Below, in pieces: positions 1 to 8,617 of a stretch of 58,243 nucleotides of DNA (the first letter of the stretch is position 1; each line of letters starts with the position of its first letter). Below the pieces are notes generated by a model, which was not told the origin of the DNA, ran no database searches, and saw nothing but the letters and a program-made list of their open reading frames with translations. Where the stretch lies: positions 1 through 58,243 of the forward strand of contig PKUH01000087.1 of the NCBI GenBank assembly GCA_002869615.1. The letters are read 5' to 3'. A program made the position numbers and the translations under genes. Source of the DNA: Desulfuromonas sp. GTDB lineage: Bacteria; Desulfobacterota; Desulfuromonadia; Desulfuromonadales; UBA2294.

Positions 1-1
1 A

Positions 2-285
2 GCCCCCTGCAAGGGAGCCGTTTTCTGCATACTCTTTTATGGCTCAATAAAAGAGTATGGCGGAGTGCGCGGCCGCGACCGCGCGGTTCTTCCTGTCTTT
101 GTTCTTCAGGTCAGGGGGACACTTCCCTGTACTTCGTGTAGTGTCCCCACCTGACTGTGTCTCCATCCAACCAGTCAAGGTCGCTGGTATCGAACGGCGG
201 GCTCCTGATTCTTCTTGCTTGTCCTGAGCCAGCTTAAGGGTGAGTCTAATGCTGTATTCACTCTAATCGGGGAAGAACCTTTTTC
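2..285. repeat. Intergenic repeat family A, copy 1 (structured, non-coding)
   Basis: Positions 2-90 are identical to 32069-32157, and similarity continues in patches to about 285 (shared 'TGTCCTGAGCC' and 'AATGCTGTATTCAC' blocks). The element is a chain of hairpins: a 12-bp perfect stem (29-40 with 47-58, loop GGCTCA), a GC stem (67-72 with 79-84), and GGGGACACT (115-123) with AGTGTCCCC (140-148). The first bases, CCCCCTGCAAGGGAGCC followed by TTTT, resemble a terminator. No coding frame is convincing. It may begin before the window edge. GGGGACAC-type palindromes are often seen in IS200-like/REP-associated repeats, but no transposase gene is present here, so that link is an inference. Confidence 0.8.
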
Positions 286-313
286 TTTAGCCGCCCAAAC
301 CCTATCTTAACAA

Positions 314-343
314 TTGACCTGAGCGAAGAAGGTACTGTATCAT
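314..343 (+). promoter_or_regulatory. Candidate sigma-70 promoter of prfC
   Basis: TTGACC (314-319), an 18-nt spacer and TATCAT (338-343) lie about 50 nt before the prfC start, just after the end of repeat A. Read by eye from consensus similarity only. Confidence 0.45.
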
Positions 344-392
344 CCGGCGTTTGTTAAACCGCAATCAAATGAACGACCATTGAGGAACAGTT

Positions 393-1976
393 TTGAGCAA
401 CCTGAAAAAGGAAATCGCCCGGCGCAGGACGTTCGGCATCATCAGTCATCCGGATGCCGGGAAGACCACTCTGACCGAAAAGCTACTGCTCTTTGGCGGA
501 GCGATCCAGATGGCCGGCGCAGTCAAGGCTCGGAAAGCGGCCCGACATGCCACCAGTGACTGGATGGCGATGGAACAGGAACGCGGCATTTCAGTCACTA
601 CATCGGTGATGAAATTCCACTACCGCGACTTTGAAGTCAACCTGCTCGACACCCCGGGCCACCAGGATTTTTCCGAAGACACCTACCGGGTTCTGACAGC
701 GGTCGATTCGGCCTTGATGGTAATCGATTCGGCCAAGGGGGTTGAGCCACAGACCGAAAAATTGATGGAGGTCTGCCGGATGCGCAACACACCGGTCATC
801 ACCTTCATTAACAAGCTCGACCGTGAGGGACAGGACCCGCTCGACCTGCTCTCCGATATCGAGGAGAAACTGCAGATTGAATGTGCCCCCCTCGCCTGGC
901 CGATCGGTATGGGCAAACGTTTCAAGGGAGTCTACAACCTGTACAAAAAACAACTTAATCTTTTCACCCCTGGCGCCGAAACCCGCGAGCAGGAGATCAT
1001 CACCATCGAAAACATCGACGATCCGAAGCTCGATGAGCTTCTCGGTTCACAGGCCGAGGAGCTGCGTGACGACATCGAACTGCTTGAAGGTGCTGCCAAC
1101 CCGTTCAACCTCGATGACTATCTCAAGGCTCACCAGACACCGGTATTTTTCGGCAGTGCAATCAACAACTTTGGCGTTCAGGAGATGCTCGATGCTTTCG
1201 TCGAGCTGGCGCCGGCGCCGATCCCGCGTGCAGCCGCTAGCCGGGAAGTCAAGCCGGACGAGGAATCCTTCTCCGGGTTTGTCTTCAAGATTCAGGCGAA
1301 TATGGACCCGGCGCATCGCGACCGGATTGCCTTTTTGCGGATTTGCTCGGGTAAATACACGCGCGGCATGAAAGTCAGGCATCACCGGATCGGTCGCGAC
1401 GTCACCTTCCCGAACGCGACGATCTTTATGGCCCAGGATCGGCATAATGTTGAAGAGGCCTTTCCGGGCGACATCATCGGTATCCATAATCATGGCACCG
1501 TCAAGATCGGCGACACCTTCACCAGCAAGGAAGAATTGAAGTTTACCGGCATCCCGAACTTTGCTCCGGAACACTTCCGCCGGGTCCGCCTGAAGAACCC
1601 GCTCAAGGTCAAGCAGCTCGACAAGGGTCTGACCCAACTCGCCGAGGAAGGAGCGGTCCAGGTTTTCCGGCCTTTAATCGGCGCCGACTGGATCCTCGGT
1701 GCGGTCGGTGTGCTCCAGTTTGATGTCACGATGGCCCGCCTGAAAGATGAATACGGGGTCGACGCCGTCTATGAGCCGGTCGAATATGCAACCGCCCGCT
1801 GGATTGATGCTGAAGACCCCAAAAAGCTCGACGAGTTCCGTCGGAAGAACGAAATGGCCCTGGCCTATGATGCCGAAGGAAATCTTGCCTACCTCGCTTC
1901 CAGCGACTGGCGGCTCGGTCATGTCGCCGAGCAATGGCCCGACATCATCTTTAACAAAACCCGGGAGCATGCTTAA
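393..1976 (+). CDS. prfC: Peptide chain release factor 3 (RF3)
   Basis: This is a cytosolic translational GTPase that removes RF1/RF2 from the ribosome after peptide release. The 527-residue length is that of RF3. Visible G motifs are the P-loop SHPDAGKTT (18-26), RGISVT (64-69), DTPGHQDF (86-93) and NKLD (140-143); the RF3-typical beta-barrel and C-terminal domains follow. The start is TTG at 393, chosen because GAGGAA lies 6-11 nt upstream and the protein begins at the usual RF3 N-terminus. It appears monocistronic: a promoter-like site precedes it and the next gene has its own promoter. Identification is secure; only the exact start is inferred. Confidence 0.97.
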   Translation: MSNLKKEIARRRTFGIISHPDAGKTTLTEKLLLFGGAIQMAGAVKARKAARHATSDWMAMEQERGISVTTSVMKFHYRDFEVNLLDTPGHQDFSEDTYRVLTAVDSALMVIDSAKGVEPQTEKLMEVCRMRNTPVITFINKLDREGQDPLDLLSDIEEKLQIECAPLAWPIGMGKRFKGVYNLYKKQLNLFTPGAETREQEIITIENIDDPKLDELLGSQAEELRDDIELLEGAANPFNLDDYLKAHQTPVFFGSAINNFGVQEMLDAFVELAPAPIPRAAASREVKPDEESFSGFVFKIQANMDPAHRDRIAFLRICSGKYTRGMKVRHHRIGRDVTFPNATIFMAQDRHNVEEAFPGDIIGIHNHGTVKIGDTFTSKEELKFTGIPNFAPEHFRRVRLKNPLKVKQLDKGLTQLAEEGAVQVFRPLIGADWILGAVGVLQFDVTMARLKDEYGVDAVYEPVEYATARWIDAEDPKKLDEFRRKNEMALAYDAEGNLAYLASSDWRLGHVAEQWPDIIFNKTREHA

Positions 1977-1978
1977 GA

Positions 1979-2052
1979 TCAGTAGTCAGTAGTCAGTAGT
2001 CAGAATACAGTCTTAATTATTTCTTGTTTACAATTTATAGCTTACAGCTATA
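1979..2052. repeat. TCAGTAG tandem repeat and TATAGCT-TAC-AGCTATA palindrome
   Basis: Directly after prfC, the heptamer TCAGTAG is repeated three times and followed by TCAG (1979-2003). Some 30 nt later comes a perfect palindrome with 7-bp arms (2036-2042 and 2046-2052), 16 nt upstream of the promoter of the next gene. The heptamer resembles the TCAGT(T/A)GTCAGTA words at 56166-56180. Whether the palindrome is an operator or part of a repeat cannot be told from one copy. Confidence 0.6.
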
Positions 2053-2068
2053 GCCCACACCTTCCCTA

Positions 2069-2096
2069 TTGACAGAACCATCACGATCGCTATCCT
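2069..2096 (+). promoter_or_regulatory. Candidate sigma-70 promoter
   Basis: TTGACA (2069-2074), a 16-nt spacer and TATCCT (2091-2096), about 36 nt before the oxidoreductase start. Confidence 0.5.
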
Positions 2097-2131
2097 CGAA
2101 TAAACTGATTTTATTCGGGAGTTTTTGATTT

Positions 2132-3223
2132 ATGGGGAAGCACCTCGTTCTGGTTGGTGGTGGTCACGCCCATCTGACAACCCTGCAAAACCTGAAAAAG
2201 TTGACCGGCCGTGGTCATCGCGTCACCCTGGTCAGCTCATCGCCTTTCCATGATTATTCCGGAATGGGCCCCGGCCTGCTCTCCGGCCAATACAGCCTGC
2301 ATGAACTCCGATTTAATATTTTCCGAATGGCCGTAAATGGCGGTGCCGAATTTATCGAAGCGTCCGCCACCAGGCTCGATCCGGACAAAAAGGAACTGCA
2401 CCTCAGTAATGGCTCCGCGCTCGCCTACGATGTCATTTCCTTCAACACCGGCAGTCACGTCACCCTGGAGATTCCGAAATCAGCTCTCGGACAGACGGTT
2501 TTTCCGGTGAAACCGATTGCCAACCTTTTCCATGCCCGCGAGAAAATTCTGAGTCACAAGAAGACCCCGGGCGAGCGTCTCACCCTCCTGGTTGTCGGTG
2601 GAGGACCGGCCGGCTGTGAAATCGTCGGCAACCTTCAGGAACTGATCAAAAAAGAGAACATTCAGGCAGATATTGTCGTTGCCGCCGGCAGTCAACTCCT
2701 GGACAAGCAATCACAAGCTTTCAGGAACCGGACCAGGTTACTTCTGGCGCAAGAGCCGCTTCAACTGCTTGAGGGCGTCCGGGTCACCACACTCGGTAAG
2801 AATGAAGCCAAACTTGATGACGGCCGCCACATCGAGTTTGATTACGCTTTTATCGCCAGCGGCATCACCGCATCCGCGCCGGTTCCGGCGGATGGACTCA
2901 TCGTCAACAGCTTTCTCCAGTCACCAAAATTCCCCGAGCTGTTCGGTGGCGGTGATTGTATCAGCTTCGAGAAGCAACCGCTCGACAAGGTCGGAGTTTA
3001 CGCGGTCCGGCAAAACCCGATCCTGTACCACAATCTGCTCGCCTCTCTGGAAAACCGGAAGTTCAAAGCATTCATCCCGCAAAAAAATTACCTGCTGATT
3101 CTCAACCTCGGACTGAATCGCGCCATTGCCTTACGGAACAAAATGATCTGGTCCGGCGGCTTCGTAAAACTTCTGAAATCATTCATTGACCGGAAATTCG
3201 TAAAAAAATTTCAACTCGGCTGA
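2132..3223 (+). CDS. FAD/NAD(P)-dependent oxidoreductase (NDH-2 / SelD-partner type)
   Basis: This 363-residue pyridine nucleotide-disulfide-type flavoprotein has an N-terminal dinucleotide-binding motif VLVGGGHAHL (residues 6-15), a second Rossmann motif VVGGGPAGCE (about 154-163) and the FAD-binding FGGGDC signature (271-276). No redox-active CxxC is visible, so it fits type II NADH dehydrogenase-like or sulfide:quinone reductase-like enzymes better than thioredoxin or lipoamide reductases. The 'GGGHAH' start is typical of the oxidoreductase module that in some bacteria is fused to SelD; no selD lies nearby. No signal peptide is seen. The last 40 residues are basic and hydrophobic (WSGGFVKLLKSFIDRK), perhaps for membrane attachment. 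The electron acceptor is unknown. Confidence 0.85.
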   Translation: MGKHLVLVGGGHAHLTTLQNLKKLTGRGHRVTLVSSSPFHDYSGMGPGLLSGQYSLHELRFNIFRMAVNGGAEFIEASATRLDPDKKELHLSNGSALAYDVISFNTGSHVTLEIPKSALGQTVFPVKPIANLFHAREKILSHKKTPGERLTLLVVGGGPAGCEIVGNLQELIKKENIQADIVVAAGSQLLDKQSQAFRNRTRLLLAQEPLQLLEGVRVTTLGKNEAKLDDGRHIEFDYAFIASGITASAPVPADGLIVNSFLQSPKFPELFGGGDCISFEKQPLDKVGVYAVRQNPILYHNLLASLENRKFKAFIPQKNYLLILNLGLNRAIALRNKMIWSGGFVKLLKSFIDRKFVKKFQLG

Positions 3224-3497
3224 ACCATCAACCGCCAGAAACCCAGTTGAACATCGCTGTAAAACCGCTACGTTTCGGTAGACGAAACAACGTCTCATTT
3301 TAACCTTGCAATTTTAAAACATTATTTTATAATGACACCACTATCGTTATTTTGAGCTTTTTCCTGAAGCGGAATATTGGTGTTTGCAAATGTATATAAA
3401 ACTTTATTTTAAATGCAAAGAGACAAAAAATAAAAACATAACTTATTGATATAACGTATTTTTTATTTTTTAGACGACTCAGGAATCAATATTATGG

Positions 3498-3526
3498 TTG
3501 ACAAGAATAAAACACTGCATTATCTT
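3498..3526 (+). promoter_or_regulatory. Candidate promoter P1 of the symporter operon
   Basis: TTGACA (3498-3503), a 17-nt spacer and TATCTT (3521-3526), directly after the AT-rich stretch. Transcription from here would give a leader of about 320 nt. Confidence 0.5.
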
Positions 3527-3708
3527 CATCGTCCAAAAGCAGTTCGCTGTTTTATTCTTGACATTATCCGGGAAAGCCTAGAAATCGGCGACCGCAGAAA
3601 ACAACCCGGAGTGGAGAAACCAGGGAGGATTTCCGGCGACACCTGATCGAAACCGGCACTATTTAAGTCAGGGTGGTCAGGGTTTGCAGAAATCTTTCCG
3701 GTTGCAGG

Positions 3709-3736
3709 TTGTAAAAACAAAACGACCTGATATAAC
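3709..3736 (+). promoter_or_regulatory. Candidate promoter P2 of the symporter operon
   Basis: TTGTAA (3709-3714), a 16-nt spacer and TATAAC (3731-3736), about 120 nt before the small-subunit start. Confidence 0.35.
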
Positions 3737-3855
3737 AGATAAGGTAATTGCGGGACACATCTCGCAGAAGGTACGGCTAGTTCGGCAATAGCGCAGGACT
3801 CACTTTTCGCGTTCGGAAGTAAGGACGTCTTATTAATTGAGAGGAGGATTTTTTT

Positions 3856-4110
3856 ATGGCACACGATGAAAAAGGTTATTGGAAGGCCACTCTGGGTCTG
3901 ATCAGGAACATCCTGATCGTCTGGTTTATCGTATCCTATGGCTGCGGTATCCTGTTTGCACCGGCACTCAACAGCATCAGCGTTGGTGGGTATCCGTTGG
4001 GCTTCTGGTTCGCCCAGCAAGGTGCGATGTACGTTTTCGTTGCTCTGATCTTCATTTACGCCAAGTTAATGGGGAAGATCGACGAAAAATTTGATGTTCA
4101 AGAGCAATAA
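3856..4110 (+). CDS. Sodium:solute symporter small subunit (DUF4212)
   Basis: This 84-residue inner-membrane protein has two hydrophobic segments (about 14-36 and 48-70) and a charged C-terminus. The N-terminal 'YWKATLGLI' pattern and the position 15 nt before a large SSS-family transporter identify it as the DUF4212 small subunit of VC_2705-type symporters. The start follows a strong GAGAGGAGGA ribosome site. It is presumably required for assembly or activity of the large subunit; the transported solute, probably a short-chain carboxylate such as acetate, is inferred from the family. Confidence 0.9.
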   Translation: MAHDEKGYWKATLGLIRNILIVWFIVSYGCGILFAPALNSISVGGYPLGFWFAQQGAMYVFVALIFIYAKLMGKIDEKFDVQEQ

Positions 4111-4125
4111 AGGAGGAATAAAGTA

Positions 4126-5958
4126 ATGGATCTTCAAACAACCACTTATATCATTGTCGGTCTTTCCTTCGCGCTCTACATCGGAATTGCGATCTGGGCT
4201 CGCGCAGGAAGCACCAAAGAATTTTATGTAGCCGGCGGCGGTGTCCACCCGGTTATCAACGGTATGGCAACCGGCGCTGACTGGATGTCGGCAGCGTCCT
4301 TTATCTCGATGGCTGGCCTCATCGCCAACATGGGCTACGGCGGCGCGCTCTTCCTCATGGGCTGGACCGGCGGCTACGTCCTTCTGGCAATGCTGCTTGC
4401 CCCGTACCTGCGGAAATTCGGCAAATTTACCGTTCCCCAGTTCTTCGGCACCCGCTATTACTCCAAGGGCGCCAGTACGGTTGCGGTTATGTGTCTGCTC
4501 GCCGCTTCGACGACCTACATCATCGGCCAGATGACCGGCGTCGGGGTTGCCTTCTCGCGCTTCCTCGGTGTTTCGAACACATCCGGTATCTTTATCGGCA
4601 TGGGTATCGTTTTCGCCTACGCCGTCTTCGGCGGCATGAAAGGCATCACCTACACCCAGGTTGCCCAGTACTGTGTTCTGATTCTCGCCTACACGGTTCC
4701 GGCAGTCTTTATCTCGCTGCAACTCACCGGCAACCCGCTGCCGCAGCTCGGCCTCGGTTCCGACATGGCCGGCAGCAACATGTACCTGCTCGAAAAGCTT
4801 GACCTGATCGTTACCGACCTCGGTTTCGGCAAGTACACGACCCAGATGCCGGGCAGCATGCTCAACATGTTTGTTTACACGGTTTCCCTGATGATCGGTA
4901 CGGCTGGTCTGCCGCACGTCATCATCCGCTTCTTCACCGTTCCGAAGGTTAAGGACGCACGTTCCTCGGCTGGCTGGGCACTGGTCTTCATCGCGATCCT
5001 CTACACCACGGCTCCTGCCGTTGCTGCAATGGCCCGCATGAACCTGCACACCACCGTTAACAAGGCCTTTGTCGGCGCCGAAATCGGCGATGTTTTCGCC
5101 CCTGAAAACAGCATCATGTACGATGAGCGTCCCGACTGGATGAAGCGTTGGGAAGTCACCGGTCTGCTCAAATGGAAAGACGCCAACGGTGATGGCCGTA
5201 TCCAGTACTTCAACCAAAAGTCCAAAAATGCCGAGTTTGTTGCCAAGGCCAAGAATGCTGGCTGGGTAGATTCAGAAGGCAACCTGGCCAGCGAACTGAC
5301 GGTTAACCGCGACATCATGGTTCTCGCCAACCCGGAAATCGCGCTGCTGCCGAACTGGGTTATCGCCCTGGTTGCTGCCGGTGGTCTCGCTGCTGCACTC
5401 TCGACCGCAGCCGGCCTGCTCCTGGCAATTTCCTCAGCGATCTCGCATGACCTTCTGAAAGAGAAGTGGATGCCTGACATGAGCGAAAAAGCTGAACTGA
5501 TGGCTGGTAAGATTGCCATGGCATGTGCCATTATCGTCGCCGGTTATCTTGGTCTTAACCCGCCGGGTTTCGCCGCCGGTACCGTTGCGATCGCCTTCGG
5601 TCTGGCCGCATCCTCGATCTTCCCGGCACTGATGATGGGCATCTTCAGCAAGACGATGAACAAGCAGGGCGCCATGGCCGGCATGCTCGCCGGTATCGGC
5701 ATCACCATGCTCTACGTCTTCGCTCACAAGGGCCTGTTCTTCATCAAGGGCACCGAGTTCCTCGGCCTCTTCGGCGGCAAAGCGAACTTCTTCTTCGGCA
5801 TCTCGCAGAACGCCTTTGGTGCAATCGGCGCGCTGATTAACTTCATAGTTGCCTTCGCAGTCAAGAACATGACTGAGCCGGTTCCGGCCGACATCGCAGC
5901 CATGGTCGAAGACGTTCGTATCCCGCGTGGATCAAAAGAAGTTGATGGTGCCCACTAA
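4126..5958 (+). CDS. Sodium:solute symporter large subunit, VC_2705 subfamily
   Basis: This 610-residue polytopic inner-membrane protein of the SSS family is related to ActP-type acetate permeases. Many hydrophobic segments are visible, with the SSS-typical early region GMATGADWMSAASFISMAG. It is longer than classical ActP because of a soluble insertion around residues 305-400. That insertion carries D352-A-N-G-D-G-R-I359, which looks like an EF-hand/dockerin calcium loop. The ribosome site is AAAGGAGG. It forms an operon with the small subunit and is closed by a strong terminator. Related loci carry the same pair next to a cNMP/CBS/DUF294 protein, as here, which suggests second-messenger or nucleotide control of uptake. 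Confidence 0.92.
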   Translation: MDLQTTTYIIVGLSFALYIGIAIWARAGSTKEFYVAGGGVHPVINGMATGADWMSAASFISMAGLIANMGYGGALFLMGWTGGYVLLAMLLAPYLRKFGKFTVPQFFGTRYYSKGASTVAVMCLLAASTTYIIGQMTGVGVAFSRFLGVSNTSGIFIGMGIVFAYAVFGGMKGITYTQVAQYCVLILAYTVPAVFISLQLTGNPLPQLGLGSDMAGSNMYLLEKLDLIVTDLGFGKYTTQMPGSMLNMFVYTVSLMIGTAGLPHVIIRFFTVPKVKDARSSAGWALVFIAILYTTAPAVAAMARMNLHTTVNKAFVGAEIGDVFAPENSIMYDERPDWMKRWEVTGLLKWKDANGDGRIQYFNQKSKNAEFVAKAKNAGWVDSEGNLASELTVNRDIMVLANPEIALLPNWVIALVAAGGLAAALSTAAGLLLAISSAISHDLLKEKWMPDMSEKAELMAGKIAMACAIIVAGYLGLNPPGFAAGTVAIAFGLAASSIFPALMMGIFSKTMNKQGAMAGMLAGIGITMLYVFAHKGLFFIKGTEFLGLFGGKANFFFGISQNAFGAIGALINFIVAFAVKNMTEPVPADIAAMVEDVRIPRGSKEVDGAH

Positions 5959-5998
5959 ACAAACTTTACTGATTTTATTAGAATGACTGGTTTCATTG

Positions 5999-6028
5999 CC
6001 CCGCCAGCGCTGCTGGCGGGGTTTCTTT
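5999..6028 (+). terminator. Rho-independent terminator of the symporter operon
   Basis: A 10-bp perfect GC-rich stem CCCCGCCAGC/GCTGGCGGGG with a GCT loop is followed by TTTCTTTT. Confidence 0.93.
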
Positions 6029-6114
6029 TCAGATTTCCCTTGATTTGTCGTCTTTTGTTCGGGTACAACTGATGCGCTTTCACCCCGAATTAATCTTCCT
6101 GTCTGGAGTTGATC

Positions 6115-6507
6115 ATGGTACTTGATGTTGGCGTTGCGGTAAAATTGATGTTGTTTATTGCCCTGTTCCCGATGGCTTTTTTCTGGCTGCGGCGAGCTTA
6201 CCGGATTTTCATCAAAAAAGATTACTCCGACGTCGCCCTGAAACGGGGAGAGTCACCGGCCGACCCAAAAAAATGGGCAAAAGTAGTCGGCATCCTTAAC
6301 CTTCTCACCGGAGGGTGTGCCGCATGGATCATCCTGGCGATTTTTTCCTGGGGTGCTTTCGGCATCAGACTCGGCCTTTCAATGGAGTATGACACCTGGA
6401 GCGCCATCGCCGGCTCGACCATCTGGATCAAGATTTTTGCCGACTACATCATCAAAACCCAGGCCCACCCTTTCAAATTCGGGCGGAACAAAAAAGCCGA
6501 GAAGTAA
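6115..6507 (+). CDS. Small membrane protein of unknown function in the symporter locus
   Basis: The 130-residue product has an N-terminal hydrophobic helix (about 6-26), a basic cytosolic loop containing 'KKDYSDVALKRGESPADPKKWAK' elements, and two further hydrophobic stretches (about 60-85 and 95-112). It ends in a lysine-rich tail. The family is not recognised. The start is the ATG at 6115 rather than TTG 6109 because GGAG at 6104-6107 gives 7-nt spacing to the ATG. It lies between the symporter terminator and the cNMP/CBS protein, so a supporting role for the transporter is possible but only positional. Confidence 0.75.
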   Translation: MVLDVGVAVKLMLFIALFPMAFFWLRRAYRIFIKKDYSDVALKRGESPADPKKWAKVVGILNLLTGGCAAWIILAIFSWGAFGIRLGLSMEYDTWSAIAGSTIWIKIFADYIIKTQAHPFKFGRNKKAEK

Positions 6508-6645
6508 TCGTTCGGTCCGGACTGTTGCGCTTGCCATTTTGTTCGATATCCCTTTTTTCCAAAGCTTTGTTATGCTATCGTTCTTGATGATGTCCGGCCT
6601 GCGGACATTTAGCTTCTGCCATTTCAAAACGTCCGGGAGCACAAT

Positions 6646-8559
6646 ATGGGTCTGACCAGACAGCTGAGGGATACCGAACCGTTCAAACACCTGCCGGAAG
6701 AGGTTTATGAAGACCTGAACCAGGCCTCTGAAGTCCGGAAATTCCCACCCCACACTCACATATTCAACCAGGACGACACACCGACCGGATATCTCTATGT
6801 CATCAAACAGGGGGTTGTCGAAATTGTTGCCCTGACTCCCGGCGGCGGTGAAATGATCGTCGATTACCGGAATGAAGGTTCCTTTTTTGGCGGCACCCCG
6901 GTGTTCACAAGCGAAGGCTATACGGCCGGAGCCCGAACCGCTTCGGAAACAGAATGCTACCTGATTCCGGAAGACATCCTGATCAAGATAGACAATCGAT
7001 ACCCGCAGATTACCGAATATTTCAACAAGGCCCTTTACTCCCGGGTTCGCAGCCTCTACTCCGAGATGGTCAACGATCACTCACAGAAGGCGCTCACCCA
7101 GATGGAGGCCTATCCGTTCCAGAAGCGACTTTCCGAAATCATGTCATCGCCGGTTGAGACCTGCGACTTGAGCACCCCGGTCCGCTCAATCGCCCAGCGG
7201 ATGACCCTGCGCGGCATCGGTGCGATCATGGTCACCGACGACAGCAACAAACCGATTGGCATCATCACCGAACGCGATCTCGTCTCCAAGGTGTTGGCGC
7301 GCGAAGATGCCGAAATCAAAAAAACAGTTGCCAGCGATGTCATGACGGCCAACCCGCACTCGATGTCGCCTGATACCTACATGTACGAAGCAACAACCTT
7401 CATGATGGCTCATAAAATAAAGCACATGCCGATCATGGAGGGTAATGTAATTGTCGGAATCGTAACCATGCAGGATCTGATGCGGTTCCGGAGCCAGAAG
7501 TCGATGCTTCTGGTCGGCAATGTTAAGAACGCGAAAACGATCGAAGAGCTGGTGTCGGCCCGCAAGGAAATCGTCAAAGTCGCGCGCGCCCTGATGAGCG
7601 AGACCCGTTCCGCATTTGAAACAATGGAAATTCTTTCCTATGTTCACCACCGTTTGTTGCAGCGATGTTATGAGATCGTGCTCGAAGAGGCCGAGGACGA
7701 GGGGTTAAGCCCTCCGGATATCCGCTTTTGCCTGATGATAATGGGGAGCGGCGGCCGCAAGGAGATGTTGCTCAATCCGGACCAGGATAATGGTTTTATT
7801 TACGAGAATTTCCCCGACGAGAAACAGGCCGAGGTCGATGCCTTTTTCGTTCCATTTTCAGAACGACTGGTCACCGCTTTTGAGAAAATTGGCTATCCGC
7901 TCTGCAATGGCGAGGTGATGGTCAACAATCCGCTCTGGCGCGGCCGTCTCTGCGACTGGCAAAAGAGGCTTGCCGGCTGGTTTGGCCAACCGGCTCCGAA
8001 GAGCGTCATGTACTCGACGATTTTCCTCGACTTCCATCCCCTTGTCGGCGAAGCATCCCTCTGCAGCGACTTACATGACATCGTACATAGCGAGCTTCGA
8101 AACAACCCGGGATTTTTCTATTATATGGTTGAGAATGATCTCAAGCACAAACCACCGGTCGGCATTATCAAGAAGTTTGTTCTCGAGAAAGACAAGGAAC
8201 ACAAGGGTGAACTCTCCCTTAAACAGTCCGGGTCGGTCTTTATCGTCGACTGTGTGCGCATGTTCCTGCTCGAGCAGGGAATCGATGCGATCACCACAAT
8301 TGAACGCCTTGACAAGCTGGTTGAGTTGGAAATCTTCAATCAGGAAACCGCTGAACATCTCAAGGCAGCGCTTGAATCATTTACCTTCTTGCGCTTACGC
8401 CATGAAGTAGCGTTGATTGAACAGGGCGAAAAACCGACCCACTATATCGACCCTTACTCCCTTCCAAAGAACGAGCAGGATCTGCTTCAGGAAGCCTTTC
8501 GGGCCGCAGCGAAATTGCAGGATTCGACCCGGCGGCATTTCGGTCAGGGTATCCTCTGA
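6646..8559 (+). CDS. cNMP-binding / CBS-pair / DUF294 nucleotidyltransferase-like regulator
   Basis: This 637-residue cytosolic protein has four modules. A cyclic-nucleotide-binding beta-barrel (about 15-130) contains GYLYVIKQGVVEI. Two CBS domains follow (about 163-217 and 228-283), both with G-I-[IV]-T-x-x-D-L. A DUF294/GlnD-like nucleotidyltransferase domain carries GSGGRKE and DQDNG (367-382), and a DUF294 C-terminal domain spans about 480-625. The nucleotidyltransferase residues look intact. Such proteins accompany VC_2705-type symporters in other bacteria, so it is probably a regulator that senses a nucleotide and controls uptake; the modified target is unknown. GGGAG 7 nt upstream supports the start. 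Confidence 0.92.
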   Translation: MGLTRQLRDTEPFKHLPEEVYEDLNQASEVRKFPPHTHIFNQDDTPTGYLYVIKQGVVEIVALTPGGGEMIVDYRNEGSFFGGTPVFTSEGYTAGARTASETECYLIPEDILIKIDNRYPQITEYFNKALYSRVRSLYSEMVNDHSQKALTQMEAYPFQKRLSEIMSSPVETCDLSTPVRSIAQRMTLRGIGAIMVTDDSNKPIGIITERDLVSKVLAREDAEIKKTVASDVMTANPHSMSPDTYMYEATTFMMAHKIKHMPIMEGNVIVGIVTMQDLMRFRSQKSMLLVGNVKNAKTIEELVSARKEIVKVARALMSETRSAFETMEILSYVHHRLLQRCYEIVLEEAEDEGLSPPDIRFCLMIMGSGGRKEMLLNPDQDNGFIYENFPDEKQAEVDAFFVPFSERLVTAFEKIGYPLCNGEVMVNNPLWRGRLCDWQKRLAGWFGQPAPKSVMYSTIFLDFHPLVGEASLCSDLHDIVHSELRNNPGFFYYMVENDLKHKPPVGIIKKFVLEKDKEHKGELSLKQSGSVFIVDCVRMFLLEQGIDAITTIERLDKLVELEIFNQETAEHLKAALESFTFLRLRHEVALIEQGEKPTHYIDPYSLPKNEQDLLQEAFRAAAKLQDSTRRHFGQGIL

Positions 8560-8617
8560 AAATCAGCCTCCTGACCCGGCCCCCGGAAGCATCTCCTCCT
8601 GCCTGAGGACGCGGCAT

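Larger units (their letters stand above)
3224..3855. other. 632-bp gene-free leader region of the symporter operon
   Basis: The first part (about 3290-3490) is strongly AT-rich. A GTTTCG/CGAAAC hairpin (3272-3288) follows the oxidoreductase stop but lacks a T tract. Two promoter-like sites point into the symporter operon and imply 5' leaders of about 110 to 330 nt. A 7-bp hairpin with a CACA loop (3749-3766) lies in the leader. No recognised riboswitch was found. A 50-codon frame at 3494-3646 has no good ribosome site and was not called. Confidence 0.5.

Noticed and set aside
3494-3646. 50-codon ATG frame in the symporter leader
   Set aside because: It has no good ribosome site, overlaps the promoter candidate and lacks protein-like features beyond a few residues.
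4066-5217. 383-codon open frame on the minus strand opposite the symporter
   Set aside because: It is the antisense shadow of a well-supported transporter gene; the composition (His/Arg/Glu/Gly-rich, no fold signature) follows codon bias of the real frame.
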